Shown piece after piece: positions 40,331 to 48,349 of a stretch of DNA of 64,000 nucleotides; the first letter of the stretch is position 1; every line of letters starts with the position of its first letter. A program made the translations under genes and the position numbers. Under the pieces are notes generated by a model. It was not told the origin of the DNA. It did no database searches and saw nothing but the letters and a program-made list of their open reading frames with translations. The stretch lies in the NCBI RefSeq assembly GCF_009380155.1, contig NZ_WHUV01000003.1, forward strand, positions 558,001 to 622,000, given 5' to 3'. Source of the DNA: Pseudomonas piscis. Its GTDB lineage: Bacteria; Pseudomonadota; Gammaproteobacteria; Pseudomonadales; Pseudomonadaceae.

Positions 40331-41571
40331 TGCCGGGCCAGGCCGGAGCGGCAGTGACGGCGCTGGTGGAGCAGGTCTATCGCGAGCAGTCGCGGCGCAT
40401 CCTCGCCACCCTGATCCGCCTGCTGGGGGATTTCGACCTGGCCGAGGAAGCCTTGCATGAGGCTTTCTTCGTGGCGGTGGAGCGCTGGCAGGACGACGGC
40501 ATCCCGGCCAACCCCCGGGCCTGGCTGGTGTCCGTCGGGCGCTTCAAGGCCATCGATGGCTTGCGCCGGCGGGCACGTTTCGCCGCTTCCCAGGCCGCCC
40601 TGGCCAGCCAGCTGGAGCAACTGGAGCAGGAGGACTGGAGCGGTGAAGACGTGCAAGACGACCGCCTGCGGCTGATCTTCACCTGCTGCCATCCGGCCTT
40701 GGCGGCGGATGCCCAGGTGCCGTTGACCCTGCGGGAAATCTGCGACCTGAGCACCGAGCAGATCGCCCGCGCCTTCCTGGCGACCCCGGCCACCATCGCC
40801 CAGCGCATCGTGCGCGCCAAGGCGAAGATCCGCGATGCGGCGATTCCCTACCAGGTACCGGCACTGAACGAGTTGCCCGAGCGCCTGGACAGTGTCCTGC
40901 GGGTGATCTACCTGGTGTTCAACGAAGGCTACTCGGCGTCCCTGGGGGCCGAGCTGACCTGCGGCGACCTGACTCGCGAGGCGATCCGCCTGGGGCGCCT
41001 GTTGCTGGAGCTGCTGCCGGAGGCCGAGGTGATGGGCCTGCTGGCCCTGATGTTGTTGCACGAATCGCGGCGGGCGGCGCGCCTTGGCACCGATGGCGAG
41101 TTGATCCTGTTGGAAGAACAGGACCGCCGCTTGTGGTCGCGTGAGCTGATGGACGAAGGCTGCGCGTTGGTGGAGCAAGGCTTGCGCAGCGGCGGGGGCG
41201 GGCCTTACTGCCTGCAGGCGGCGATTGCCGCGGTGCATGCCGAGGCGCCCATGGCCAGCCAGACCGACTGGCCGCAGATCGTCGGTTTGTACGATGTGCT
41301 GCTGCGGTTGCAGCCCTCGCCGGTGATCGAACTCAACCGCGCGGTGGCCTTGGCCAAGCGTGACGGACCGGCGGCCGGCCTGGTCCAGGTCGAACGGATC
41401 CTGCGTCGCGGCGAGCTGGCCGACTATCACCTGGCCCATGCCGCCCGCGCCGATTTCTGTCGCCAGCTGGGGCAGGTCGAGGCGGCGCGCGAGTCCTACC
41501 GGCGGGCCCTGGAGCTGGTCCGCCAGGCGCCGGAGCGACGTTTTCTCGAGCGTCGCCTGGACCAGCTGTAG
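40330..41571 (+). CDS. ECF42-group RNA polymerase sigma factor with C-terminal TPR-like domain
   Basis: 413-aa sigma factor, twice the normal ECF length. Region 2 (about residues 8-85) includes LLGDFDLAEEALHEAFFVAV and PRAWLVSVGRFKAIDGLRRR; region 4 (about 105-165) has LTLREICDLSTEQIARAFLA and TIAQRIVRAKAKIRD. A C-terminal helical TPR-like extension follows (about 190-413, with VFNEGYSAS and VIELNRAVA). This is the ECF42 layout, in which the extension, not an anti-sigma factor, is needed for activity. The DGPF protein upstream fits the group's known context. No anti-sigma gene is present. Confidence 0.92.
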   Translation: MPGQAGAAVTALVEQVYREQSRRILATLIRLLGDFDLAEEALHEAFFVAVERWQDDGIPANPRAWLVSVGRFKAIDGLRRRARFAASQAALASQLEQLEQEDWSGEDVQDDRLRLIFTCCHPALAADAQVPLTLREICDLSTEQIARAFLATPATIAQRIVRAKAKIRDAAIPYQVPALNELPERLDSVLRVIYLVFNEGYSASLGAELTCGDLTREAIRLGRLLLELLPEAEVMGLLALMLLHESRRAARLGTDGELILLEEQDRRLWSRELMDEGCALVEQGLRSGGGGPYCLQAAIAAVHAEAPMASQTDWPQIVGLYDVLLRLQPSPVIELNRAVALAKRDGPAAGLVQVERILRRGELADYHLAHAARADFCRQLGQVEAARESYRRALELVRQAPERRFLERRLDQL

Positions 41572-41577
41572 TCTCTA

Positions 41578-42432
41578 TCAGCCGAGCATCCGTTGCAGGA
41601 ACCAGCTGCCGGCCGGCCCCGGTGGCTGCAGGCGAGACCAGAGCGCGTCCACCAGCACCGGCCGTGGCCAGCCGCGGACCTTGAGTTCCTGCAGCCTGCC
41701 GGCGCCGAACTTCTCCACCAGCCAGCGCGGCAACGGCGCCCAGCCAAAACCGCCCTGGGCCATTTCCATCAGCATCAGATAACTGGGGGCCGACCAGACC
41801 CGGCCCTGGGGGCGGCTGTCATAGGGGTTGAGCACCGTGGCCAGGCGCAGTTCGCGGTGCTGGCCCAGGGCCTGCTGATCCACCCGATCGAGCTTGGCCA
41901 GGGGGTGCTGGCATGACACGAACAGCGATACCTCGCCGCGTTCGGCCATGGTCTGGTGTTCCAGGTCGGCCGGGTAATCGGCTTGTTTCTCGGCGAAGGC
42001 GATCTGCGCGCGGCCGCTTTGCACCAGGTCGACCAGGTCATCGCACTCGGCGATCAGGCATTCCAGTTCCAGCTCCGGGTAGCGTTGCTCGAAGGCATTC
42101 AGGCAGCTTTCGAAGCGATCGGACTGGTAGGTATCGGAAAGGGCTACGGTGAGCCTCGCCTCGATGCCTTGGGACAACTGGCTGGCGGCCAGTTCCAGGC
42201 GGCTGGTGGCGGCGAGGATCTCCTCGGCGCGGCGCAGTAGCACCTGTCCGGCCGGGGTCAGGCCGGGCTTGCGGCTGGAGCGGTCGAACAGCTGGACATC
42301 GAGGTCGATCTCCAGGCTGGCCACTGCGGCGCTGATGGTCGACTGGCTCTTGCCGAGCTTGCGCGCGGCGGCGGAGAACGAACCCTGGGTCGCGGCCTGG
42401 ACGAATGCCAGCAGCACTTCGTTGGATGCCAT
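41578..42432 (-). CDS. LysR family transcriptional regulator (divergent from second PACE gene)
   Basis: 284-aa LysR regulator. The helix-turn-helix region is FVQAATQGSFSAAARKLGKS followed by QSTISAAVASLEIDLDVQLF; the effector domain starts near residue 88. It resembles the LysR at 20890-21807 and has the same divergent arrangement with a PACE transporter. The 88-bp gap between them holds two copies of GAAGTATCG 33 bp apart, candidate operator half-sites. Confidence 0.88.
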   Translation of the reverse strand: MASNEVLLAFVQAATQGSFSAAARKLGKSQSTISAAVASLEIDLDVQLFDRSSRKPGLTPAGQVLLRRAEEILAATSRLELAASQLSQGIEARLTVALSDTYQSDRFESCLNAFEQRYPELELECLIAECDDLVDLVQSGRAQIAFAEKQADYPADLEHQTMAERGEVSLFVSCQHPLAKLDRVDQQALGQHRELRLATVLNPYDSRPQGRVWSAPSYLMLMEMAQGGFGWAPLPRWLVEKFGAGRLQELKVRGWPRPVLVDALWSRLQPPGPAGSWFLQRMLG

Positions 42433-42474
42433 GAAGTATCGCCTTGGTCGATGGTTATTGGTTAGGAAGTATCG
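42433..42474. promoter_or_regulatory. Direct repeats GAAGTATCG between LysR and PACE genes
   Basis: GAAGTATCG at 42433-42441 and 42466-42474, start-to-start 33 bp, in the divergent promoter region (the first copy overlaps the start of the LysR leader). Candidate regulator sites by position only. Confidence 0.35.
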
Positions 42475-42520
42475 ATCGCATCCTGGAAGATCGCCAGCGT
42501 CTTCACTTCAGGAGCAGGCC

Positions 42521-42955
42521 ATGAGCCTTCACAAATCCCTCACCGAACGCATTGCCCAGGCCGTCGCCTTCGAATTGCTGGCGTTGCTGATCTGTACTCC
42601 GCTGCTGTCCTGGGTCATGGATCGGCCGATGGTCGACATGGGCGTGGTCACCCTGGGCATCGGCCTCCTGGCGCTGGCCTGGAACGTGCTGTTCAACAGC
42701 CTCTTCGATCGATTGCTCAAGCGCCTGCGGATCGCCCATGGCGGCTGGAGCCGGGTGGTGCACGCACTGCTGTTCGAGGCTGGACTGGTGGTGGTCGCCG
42801 TGCCCTTGATCGCCTGGTGGCTGGGGATCAGCCTGCTGCAGGCGTTGATCCTCGACATTGGCGTGTTGCTGTTCTTCCTGCCCTATACCTACCTCTATCA
42901 CTGGGCCTATGACGTGTTGCGCAACAAGTGGCTGCAGGTACGGCTGGCCCATTGA
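42521..42955 (+). CDS. PACE efflux transporter
   Basis: 144-aa inner-membrane protein with two PACE repeats and four hydrophobic helices. The first repeat contains ERIAQAVAFELLALLICTPL and WNVLFNSLFDRL, the second LIAWWLGISLLQALILDIGV and YHWAYDVLRNKW. It probably exports biocides or diamines. CAGGAGCAGGCC precedes the ATG at 42521. It shares family and arrangement with the pair at 20335-21807 but is clearly diverged in sequence. Confidence 0.9.
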   Translation: MSLHKSLTERIAQAVAFELLALLICTPLLSWVMDRPMVDMGVVTLGIGLLALAWNVLFNSLFDRLLKRLRIAHGGWSRVVHALLFEAGLVVVAVPLIAWWLGISLLQALILDIGVLLFFLPYTYLYHWAYDVLRNKWLQVRLAH

Positions 42956-42964
42956 GGGCCAGCT

Positions 42965-43612
42965 TCATGCCGGAGCGAGCAGCTTCTCGATGGTGTCCAG
43001 GTAGGCTGCCAAGGCTCGCGGCACTTCTTCGAGCAATAACTCGCGCTTGAGCTCCTGGTGTTCCTGGGCCCGCTGGAACAGGCCCAGGGGCAGGCCGAGC
43101 AGCACCTGCCCCCAGGTTTCGCGCTGCCGGGCGCTGGCATTGGGCAGGCGCGCCTTCAATACCCGGTCATAGAGGTTCTGCATCTGCACGTGCAGGCCCG
43201 GGGCCTGCAACTGGCCCAGGGCATAGCCCGGAGTGAGCATCTGCAACAGGTCGGGATGCTGCTCGATGTATTGCAGGAGCGGCAGGGTGGTCTGTTCTAT
43301 CACTTGCCGGGAACTCAGGCCTCGCCAATGACTCTCATCGACGCCATGCAAGGGTTCGGCGATCGCGCTCATGGCGGCGATATGGCCCTGGCCCAGGGCC
43401 TCCAGCACCTGCTGTTTGTCGCTGAAAAAGTGATAGAGCGAGCCGATGGAGGTGCCGGCTTCCCTGGCGATGCCGTGCATGGTCAGGTTCGCTACCCCCA
43501 GCTGGATCAGCAGGCGCGCGCAGGCCTGGAGAATGGCCGTGACCCGCTGGTGGCCGCGGGTCTGCTTGGGCGTGCGCTGGAGCTTGGTGGAGGAGGGGGC
43601 TGTGTCGTTCAT
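42965..43612 (-). CDS. TetR/AcrR family transcriptional regulator
   Basis: 215-aa TetR-type repressor with the N-terminal helix-turn-helix GVANLTMHGIAREAGTSIGS and LYHFFSDKQQVLEAL (residues 38-75), then an all-helical ligand domain. It is divergent from the pqi operon, and a 15-bp inverted repeat with 18-bp spacing lies between them at 43648-43695. It most likely represses pqiAABC and itself; inducer unknown. Confidence 0.9.
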   Translation of the reverse strand: MNDTAPSSTKLQRTPKQTRGHQRVTAILQACARLLIQLGVANLTMHGIAREAGTSIGSLYHFFSDKQQVLEALGQGHIAAMSAIAEPLHGVDESHWRGLSSRQVIEQTTLPLLQYIEQHPDLLQMLTPGYALGQLQAPGLHVQMQNLYDRVLKARLPNASARQRETWGQVLLGLPLGLFQRAQEHQELKRELLLEEVPRALAAYLDTIEKLLAPA

Positions 43613-43647
43613 GGTCGGCGAAGTTTTTCGGGGGCGCCTATTATGGC

Positions 43648-43695
43648 GTAGAAGGTTGTGTCCAGTCCTTGGAAAAACTAGACACGACCTTCTAC
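43648..43695. promoter_or_regulatory. Long inverted repeat between tetR and pqi genes
   Basis: GTAGAAGGTTGTGTC (43648-43662) and GACACGACCTTCTAC (43681-43695) are inverse copies with one mismatch over 15 bp, separated by 18 bp (33-bp repeat spacing). The first arm lies 36 bp from the TetR start and the second 70 bp from the pqi start. Likely paired TetR binding sites covering both promoters. Confidence 0.65.
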
Positions 43696-43764
43696 TTTTG
43701 CTGAAAATACCCGGCGGCGGGAGCCTTCCTCTGTGCTCGCCATCCTTCCGGCTTTCTGAAAAAC

Positions 43765-44373
43765 ATGACTAATTCTCGCAACTGGATCATCTGCGAACAC
43801 TGCGACTCCCTGTACGAGTCCGTGCCGCTCGGTAAAGGTCAGGCGGCGCAGTGTTCGCGCTGCGGTGCATTGCTGGCCCGCGCCCGGCACCTGAACGTGC
43901 AGCAGTTGTTCGCTTTGTCGATCACCGCCGGGTTGCTGTTCGTCTTCGCCAATTTCTTCCCGGTGATCAAGATCAGCCTCGAAGGCCTGAGCAACGAAGC
44001 GACGCTCTGGCAATCGGTGGAGGCCCTGGCCCAGGGCCGGATCAGCCTGATCGCCGCAGTCACCGGCCTGACCATCATCCTCGCCCCGGGCCTGCAGATC
44101 GTCCTGTTGTGCTGGGTGCTGGGTTTTGCCAATTTCGGCCGCGCCGCGCCGGGGTTCAAGGCCTGCATGCGCGCCCTGGAGCACCTGCGGCCCTGGAGCA
44201 TGCTCGAGGTCTGCCTGCTGGGAATCCTGGTGGCCATCGTCAAGCTGGCGGGCATGCTCGACGTGCATCCCGGGCTGGGGCTGTGGGCCCTGGCGATGCT
44301 GACGGTGCTGATCATCCTGATTTCCGGCAAGGACATCCGCTACCTCTGGGATGACCTGGAGGGTCGCTACTGA
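43765..44373 (+). CDS. pqiA: Paraquat-inducible protein A, N-terminal-half homologue
   Basis: 202-aa inner-membrane protein equal to one half of E. coli PqiA. A zinc-ribbon-like CEHC...CSRC (residues 10-34) is followed by four hydrophobic helices with NFFPVIKISLEG and ISLIAAVTGLTIILAPGLQI. PqiA anchors the PqiB/PqiC lipid-transfer bridge to the inner membrane. E. coli PqiA is one protein of about 417 aa; here the halves are separate genes overlapping by one base. First gene of the operon, after the TetR-linked inverted repeat. Confidence 0.88.
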   Translation: MTNSRNWIICEHCDSLYESVPLGKGQAAQCSRCGALLARARHLNVQQLFALSITAGLLFVFANFFPVIKISLEGLSNEATLWQSVEALAQGRISLIAAVTGLTIILAPGLQIVLLCWVLGFANFGRAAPGFKACMRALEHLRPWSMLEVCLLGILVAIVKLAGMLDVHPGLGLWALAMLTVLIILISGKDIRYLWDDLEGRY

Positions 44374-44987
44374 TGAGCACACCGCCCTATGCCCGGGACC
44401 ATCAACTCAAGCTGTGCCACACCTGTGGCCAGGTCTGCCAGGCGTCCGAGCACTATTGCCCGCGCTGCGATTCGGCGGTGCATGCGCGCAAGACCAACAG
44501 CCTGTCGCGTACCTGGGCCTTGCTCCTGGCCAGCCTGATCTTCTACATCCCGGCCAACCTGTTGCCGGTGATGCACACCAACATCTTCGGCAATGCCAGC
44601 GAGAACACCATCATGAGTGGCGTGGTGGAGTTCTGGAAAGCCGGCTCCTGGGACATCGCGCTGCTGATCTTCATCGCCAGCGTGGTGGTGCCGGGCATCA
44701 AGTTCTTCGTCCTCGGCATCCTCCTGGTGACCTGCCAGCGCCGCTCGCGCTGGGCCCAGCGCGAGCGGGCCAAGTTGTATCGTTTCGTCGAGGTGATCGG
44801 CTACTGGTCGATGCTCGATGTACTGGTGGTGGCGCTGGTGGCGGCCCTGGTGCAGTTCCGTGCCTTGAGCTCCATCGACCCGCGCATGGGCATTCTGTTT
44901 TTCGGTTTGGTGGTGGTGCTGACGATGTTCGCCGCCATGAGTTTCGATCCCCGGCTCATCTGGGATGTAGAGGTTGAAGATGTCTGA
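44373..44987 (+). CDS. pqiA: Paraquat-inducible protein A, C-terminal-half homologue
   Basis: 204-aa inner-membrane protein, the second PqiA half. Zinc-ribbon-like CHTCGQVC...CPRC (residues 15-36), then four hydrophobic helices with LIFYIPANLLPVMHTNIFG and VVPGIKFFVLGILLV. It is a tandem paralogue of the preceding gene and starts one base inside its stop codon. The two together should make the single-chain PqiA of E. coli. The pqiB start overlaps its last eight bases. Confidence 0.88.
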   Translation: MSTPPYARDHQLKLCHTCGQVCQASEHYCPRCDSAVHARKTNSLSRTWALLLASLIFYIPANLLPVMHTNIFGNASENTIMSGVVEFWKAGSWDIALLIFIASVVVPGIKFFVLGILLVTCQRRSRWAQRERAKLYRFVEVIGYWSMLDVLVVALVAALVQFRALSSIDPRMGILFFGLVVVLTMFAAMSFDPRLIWDVEVEDV

Positions 44988-46671
44988 TCATCCAGGTTCC
45001 AACGCAGCAAGTTCCCCGTCAGCCCCTGGCGCCCCGGCGCTGCGCACGCGACGCTTCAATGTCTCGCTGGTATGGTTGGTACCCATAGTCGCGGCCCTGG
45101 TGGGGCTGTCGATGGTGGTCCACAAGTCGATGTCCGCCGGGCCGGAAATCAGCATCAGCTTCCAGACCGCCGAGGGCCTGGAGGCCAACAAGACCCAGGT
45201 CAAGTACAAGAACGTGGTGATCGGCAAGGTGACCTCCATCGCCTTGAGCGATGATCGGCGCAAGGTGGTGGCCAAGGTCGAACTGGACCAGTCCGCCGAG
45301 CCTTTCACCGCCGAGGACTCGATGTTCTGGGTGGTGCGTCCGCGCATCGGCGCCAGTGGCGTTTCCGGTATCGACACCCTGCTGTCCGGGGCCTTCATCG
45401 GCGCCGACGCCGGCCGCTCGGACAAGCGCAAGGACAGCTTCAAGGGCCTGGAGACTCCACCGCCCATCACCTATGGCCAGAAGGGCAAGCGCTTCACCCT
45501 GCATACCGATGACCTGGGCTCCCTGGATATCGGCTCGCCGGTCTACTACCGGCGCATCCAGGTCGGCCAGGTGGTGTCCTATCAGTTGGCCAACAGCGGC
45601 AAGGGCGTGGACGTGAAGATCTTCGTCAACTCGCCCAACGACAAGTATGTGACTACCGATAGCCGCTTCTGGAATGCCAGCGGCGTGGACGTGACCCTCG
45701 GCGCCAACGGGCTGAAGGTCAACACCGAGTCGGTGTCGTCGATCCTCGCCGGTGGCATCGCCTTCGTCGAACCCAAGTACAGCCCCAACGCCAAGCCGGC
45801 TGAAGAGAACGCCGAATACAACCTGTTCGGGGACCAGGACACCGCCCTGGCACCGCCAGACGGCGCCCCGTACTACATCCGCATGCGCTTCGACCAGGCG
45901 CTGCGTGGCCTGGCCATCAACGCACCGGTGGAGTTCCTCGGGGTGAACATCGGCAAGGTGGTGTCCATGGACCTGGACTATGACCAGGAGCGCAAGTACT
46001 TCCCGACCCTGGTGGGGGCGGTGATCTACCCCGAGCGCCTGGGCAAGGCCCATGAAAAACTGCTGAAGCAGACCGGCGGCGAAGACGACGCCCGCTCCGC
46101 GCAACTGATCGGCGCCTTCGTCAGAAATGGCCTGCGGGCCCAGGCGCGCAGCGGCAACCTGTTGACCGGGCAGCTGTTCATCTCCCTGGACTTCGTGCCC
46201 AACGCCAAGCCCGTGGCCTACAACCCCAGCGCCCGGCCACTGGAGATTCCTACCGTACCGGGCAGCCTGGACAAGCTGCAGGAGCAACTGCAAGCGACCA
46301 TGGACAAGATCAGCAAGCTGCCGATCGATTCCATCGCCGCCAACCTGGATTCCAGCCTGGCGGAAATGAACAAGACCCTCAAGCAGGTCAACGGCCAGGT
46401 CCTGCCGCAGATGCGCGAAACCCTGGAGCAATCGAAGAAGACCCTGGCCAGCGCCAACGAGAGCTTCTCCGAGGACTCGCCACAGCGCCAGAGACTTGGC
46501 CAGGCCATGGAGGAGGTGCAGCGCACGGCCCGTTCGGTGCGGGTGCTCACCGATTTCCTCGGTCGCCATCCTGAGGCGCTGATTCGCGGACGCCTCAAGG
46601 ACAATCAACCGGATGCCTACCAGTCGCCATCCTCCTCCGTTCGCGAATCCGTACCGGAAGCCCAGCCATGA
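44980..46671 (+). CDS. pqiB: Intermembrane lipid-transport protein PqiB (MCE family)
   Basis: 563-aa protein with one N-terminal membrane anchor (about residues 28-50, VSLVWLVPIVAALVGLSMVV) and three MCE domains in the periplasm. Each begins with a pattern such as ISFQTAEGLEANKTQVKYK, FTLHTDDLGSLDIGSPVYYR or IRMRFDQALRGLAINAPVEF. A C-terminal coiled-coil needle (about 430-530) follows. It forms a tunnel for lipids between inner and outer membranes. ATG at 44980 chosen over a TTG two codons earlier. Confidence 0.93.
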   Translation: MSDHPGSNAASSPSAPGAPALRTRRFNVSLVWLVPIVAALVGLSMVVHKSMSAGPEISISFQTAEGLEANKTQVKYKNVVIGKVTSIALSDDRRKVVAKVELDQSAEPFTAEDSMFWVVRPRIGASGVSGIDTLLSGAFIGADAGRSDKRKDSFKGLETPPPITYGQKGKRFTLHTDDLGSLDIGSPVYYRRIQVGQVVSYQLANSGKGVDVKIFVNSPNDKYVTTDSRFWNASGVDVTLGANGLKVNTESVSSILAGGIAFVEPKYSPNAKPAEENAEYNLFGDQDTALAPPDGAPYYIRMRFDQALRGLAINAPVEFLGVNIGKVVSMDLDYDQERKYFPTLVGAVIYPERLGKAHEKLLKQTGGEDDARSAQLIGAFVRNGLRAQARSGNLLTGQLFISLDFVPNAKPVAYNPSARPLEIPTVPGSLDKLQEQLQATMDKISKLPIDSIAANLDSSLAEMNKTLKQVNGQVLPQMRETLEQSKKTLASANESFSEDSPQRQRLGQAMEEVQRTARSVRVLTDFLGRHPEALIRGRLKDNQPDAYQSPSSSVRESVPEAQP

Positions 46672-47249
46672 AAACCCGTGCCCTGTTGTTGAGCCTGACC
46701 CTGGGACTTGCCGCGTGCAGCTCCGCGCCCACCCATTACTACACCCTGATGCCGCCGGTGACCGAAGGCGCCACGGCCAGGAACTCGGGATTGCAGTTCG
46801 AGATGTCCACGGTGCGCATCCCGGTCCAGGTGGACCAGCCACAGCTGGTGGTGCGCCAGGACAGCGGCACCCTGGCGATCCTCGAGACCCAGCGCTGGAG
46901 CGCGCCATTGGTGGATGAGTTCCACGATGCGCTGGCCAGCCAGATGGAGGCGAAGCTGGGGACCCGCAACCTCGAGGGCCTGCCGAAGCAGCCCGGGCGC
47001 CCGGTGCTGTCGTTGCAGACCGATGTGCGGCGCTTCGAATCCCTGCCCGGGCGCTATGCCTTGATCGATGTGGTCTGGAGCCTGCGCCAGCGCAGCGAAG
47101 GCACCCCGGCCCGCAGCCTGACCTGCAGCAGCCAGATCCGCCAGCCGGCGGGCGTCGAGCTCGGCAGCCTGGTGCAGGCCCACCAGCAGGCCATCGCCCA
47201 GTTGGCCGGGCAGATCGCCGGCGCCGCCCAGCGCTGGTCCTGCCCCTGA
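46668..47249 (+). CDS. pqiC: PqiC family outer-membrane lipoprotein (ABC-type transport auxiliary)
   Basis: 193-aa lipoprotein: signal peptide ending in the lipobox LAAC (Cys at residue 18) and then SSAPTHYYTLMPP, the DUF330/PqiC opening. It docks the PqiB needle at the outer membrane. Its ATG overlaps the pqiB stop (ATGA). Last gene of the pqi operon. Confidence 0.92.
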   Translation: MKTRALLLSLTLGLAACSSAPTHYYTLMPPVTEGATARNSGLQFEMSTVRIPVQVDQPQLVVRQDSGTLAILETQRWSAPLVDEFHDALASQMEAKLGTRNLEGLPKQPGRPVLSLQTDVRRFESLPGRYALIDVVWSLRQRSEGTPARSLTCSSQIRQPAGVELGSLVQAHQQAIAQLAGQIAGAAQRWSCP

Positions 47250-47312
47250 TCCAATGCAGCGGCCCAAGCCGCTTCGTATCGACGTTTGATCGCTGAAGGT
47301 CGCCTGGTCGCT

Positions 47313-48230
47313 TCAGCGCCGGGCGGAGAGTTGCTGGGGGGCGAGGAACGCATCGCGAAAGTAGTCCCGCAGCGCTTGCATCGCTGGGGTGAAGGCGCGG
47401 TCGCGACGCCAGGCCAGGCCGACGCTCATGGGCGTGACCGGGTCGCTCAGGCTCAGGGTCTCGATGCGCTTGCCCTCCAGCGACCAGGGCCGATGCACCA
47501 GGTCCGAGAGGATCGCCACGCCGCTGCCGTTGGCCACCATGCTGCGCACCGCTTCTACCGAGCTGGTGCGCACCCGCACCCTGGGCTGTTGGCCGGCCTG
47601 TTCCCAATAACGCATGGCGCTTTGTTCCGCTTCGTCGACGGTGAGCAGGATGAACGGCTCCTCGGCCACGTCCGCCAGGCTGACGCTGGTCCGTTCGCAC
47701 AGCTGGTGATGGGCCGGTAGCCACAGCCTGCGCTCGGAGTTGAACAGCGTCTCGGAGACGATATCCGGGTGGGTCAGGTTGGCGGTGAGCACTACCGCCA
47801 TGTCGAAGCGCCCGGCCAGCAGCCCCTGTTCGATGGCCTGGCGTTCCTGTTCGTGCAGTTCGATGGTGACGTCCGGGTGCCAGTGCCCCAGGCGCTGCAG
47901 ATGGTGCGGCAGGAAGTAGCCGATCACCGTGTAGCTGGCGGCCAAGTGCAGGGTGCCGCTGGCGCGGTAGTCGGGCAGCGGGCTGTTGAGCGCGTCGTCG
48001 ACGCTGCGCAGGATCACGTAGGCGCGGTTGAGGAAGTGCCGGCCGGCATCGGTCAGGCCCATGCCCTGGGCCGACCGCACGAACAGCTGCACGGCGAGCA
48101 TCGCTTCCAGTTCCTTGATTGCGGTGGTCACCGCCGATTGGGAAATGTTCAGGTGGATTGCGGCCTGGGAGATCTGGCCGATCTCGGCAGTGGCCACGAA
48201 GTAACGTACCTGGCGCAGGGTCAACGACAT
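47313..48230 (-). CDS. LysR family transcriptional regulator of the biotin-enzyme operon
   Basis: 305-aa LysR regulator. The helix-turn-helix region is LRQVRYFVATAEIGQISQAA and LNISQSAVTTAIKELEAMLA; the effector domain lies from about residue 90. The ATG at 48230 begins MSLTLRQVRYF, the usual family start. It is divergent from pxpA and its partners across 119 bp that hold a 16-bp T-N11-A palindrome (48267-48282), so it most likely controls that operon. Confidence 0.9.
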   Translation of the reverse strand: MSLTLRQVRYFVATAEIGQISQAAIHLNISQSAVTTAIKELEAMLAVQLFVRSAQGMGLTDAGRHFLNRAYVILRSVDDALNSPLPDYRASGTLHLAASYTVIGYFLPHHLQRLGHWHPDVTIELHEQERQAIEQGLLAGRFDMAVVLTANLTHPDIVSETLFNSERRLWLPAHHQLCERTSVSLADVAEEPFILLTVDEAEQSAMRYWEQAGQQPRVRVRTSSVEAVRSMVANGSGVAILSDLVHRPWSLEGKRIETLSLSDPVTPMSVGLAWRRDRAFTPAMQALRDYFRDAFLAPQQLSARR

Positions 48231-48266
48231 TTCTATCCGTCCATGTATCTGATTTTCAGAACAAGC

Positions 48267-48282
48267 TCTATCTGATAATAGA
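48267..48282. promoter_or_regulatory. LysR-type operator TCTATCTGATAATAGA
   Basis: A T-N11-A dyad, TCTAT and ATAGA five-base arms around a 6-bp centre, in the middle of the divergent promoter region between the LysR gene and pxpA. It fits the LysR binding-site pattern. Confidence 0.6.
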
Positions 48283-48349
48283 TCTTCCCAAGGGGTCAAG
48301 GCCGCTCTAACGTCCATCGCACGAAGTCACGAACGTTGGAGCAACAGTG

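Noticed and set aside
45019..47724. Minus-strand open frame of about 900 codons opposite pqiB and pqiC
   Set aside because: Same reason: no domain, biased composition, and fully covered by well-supported plus-strand genes.
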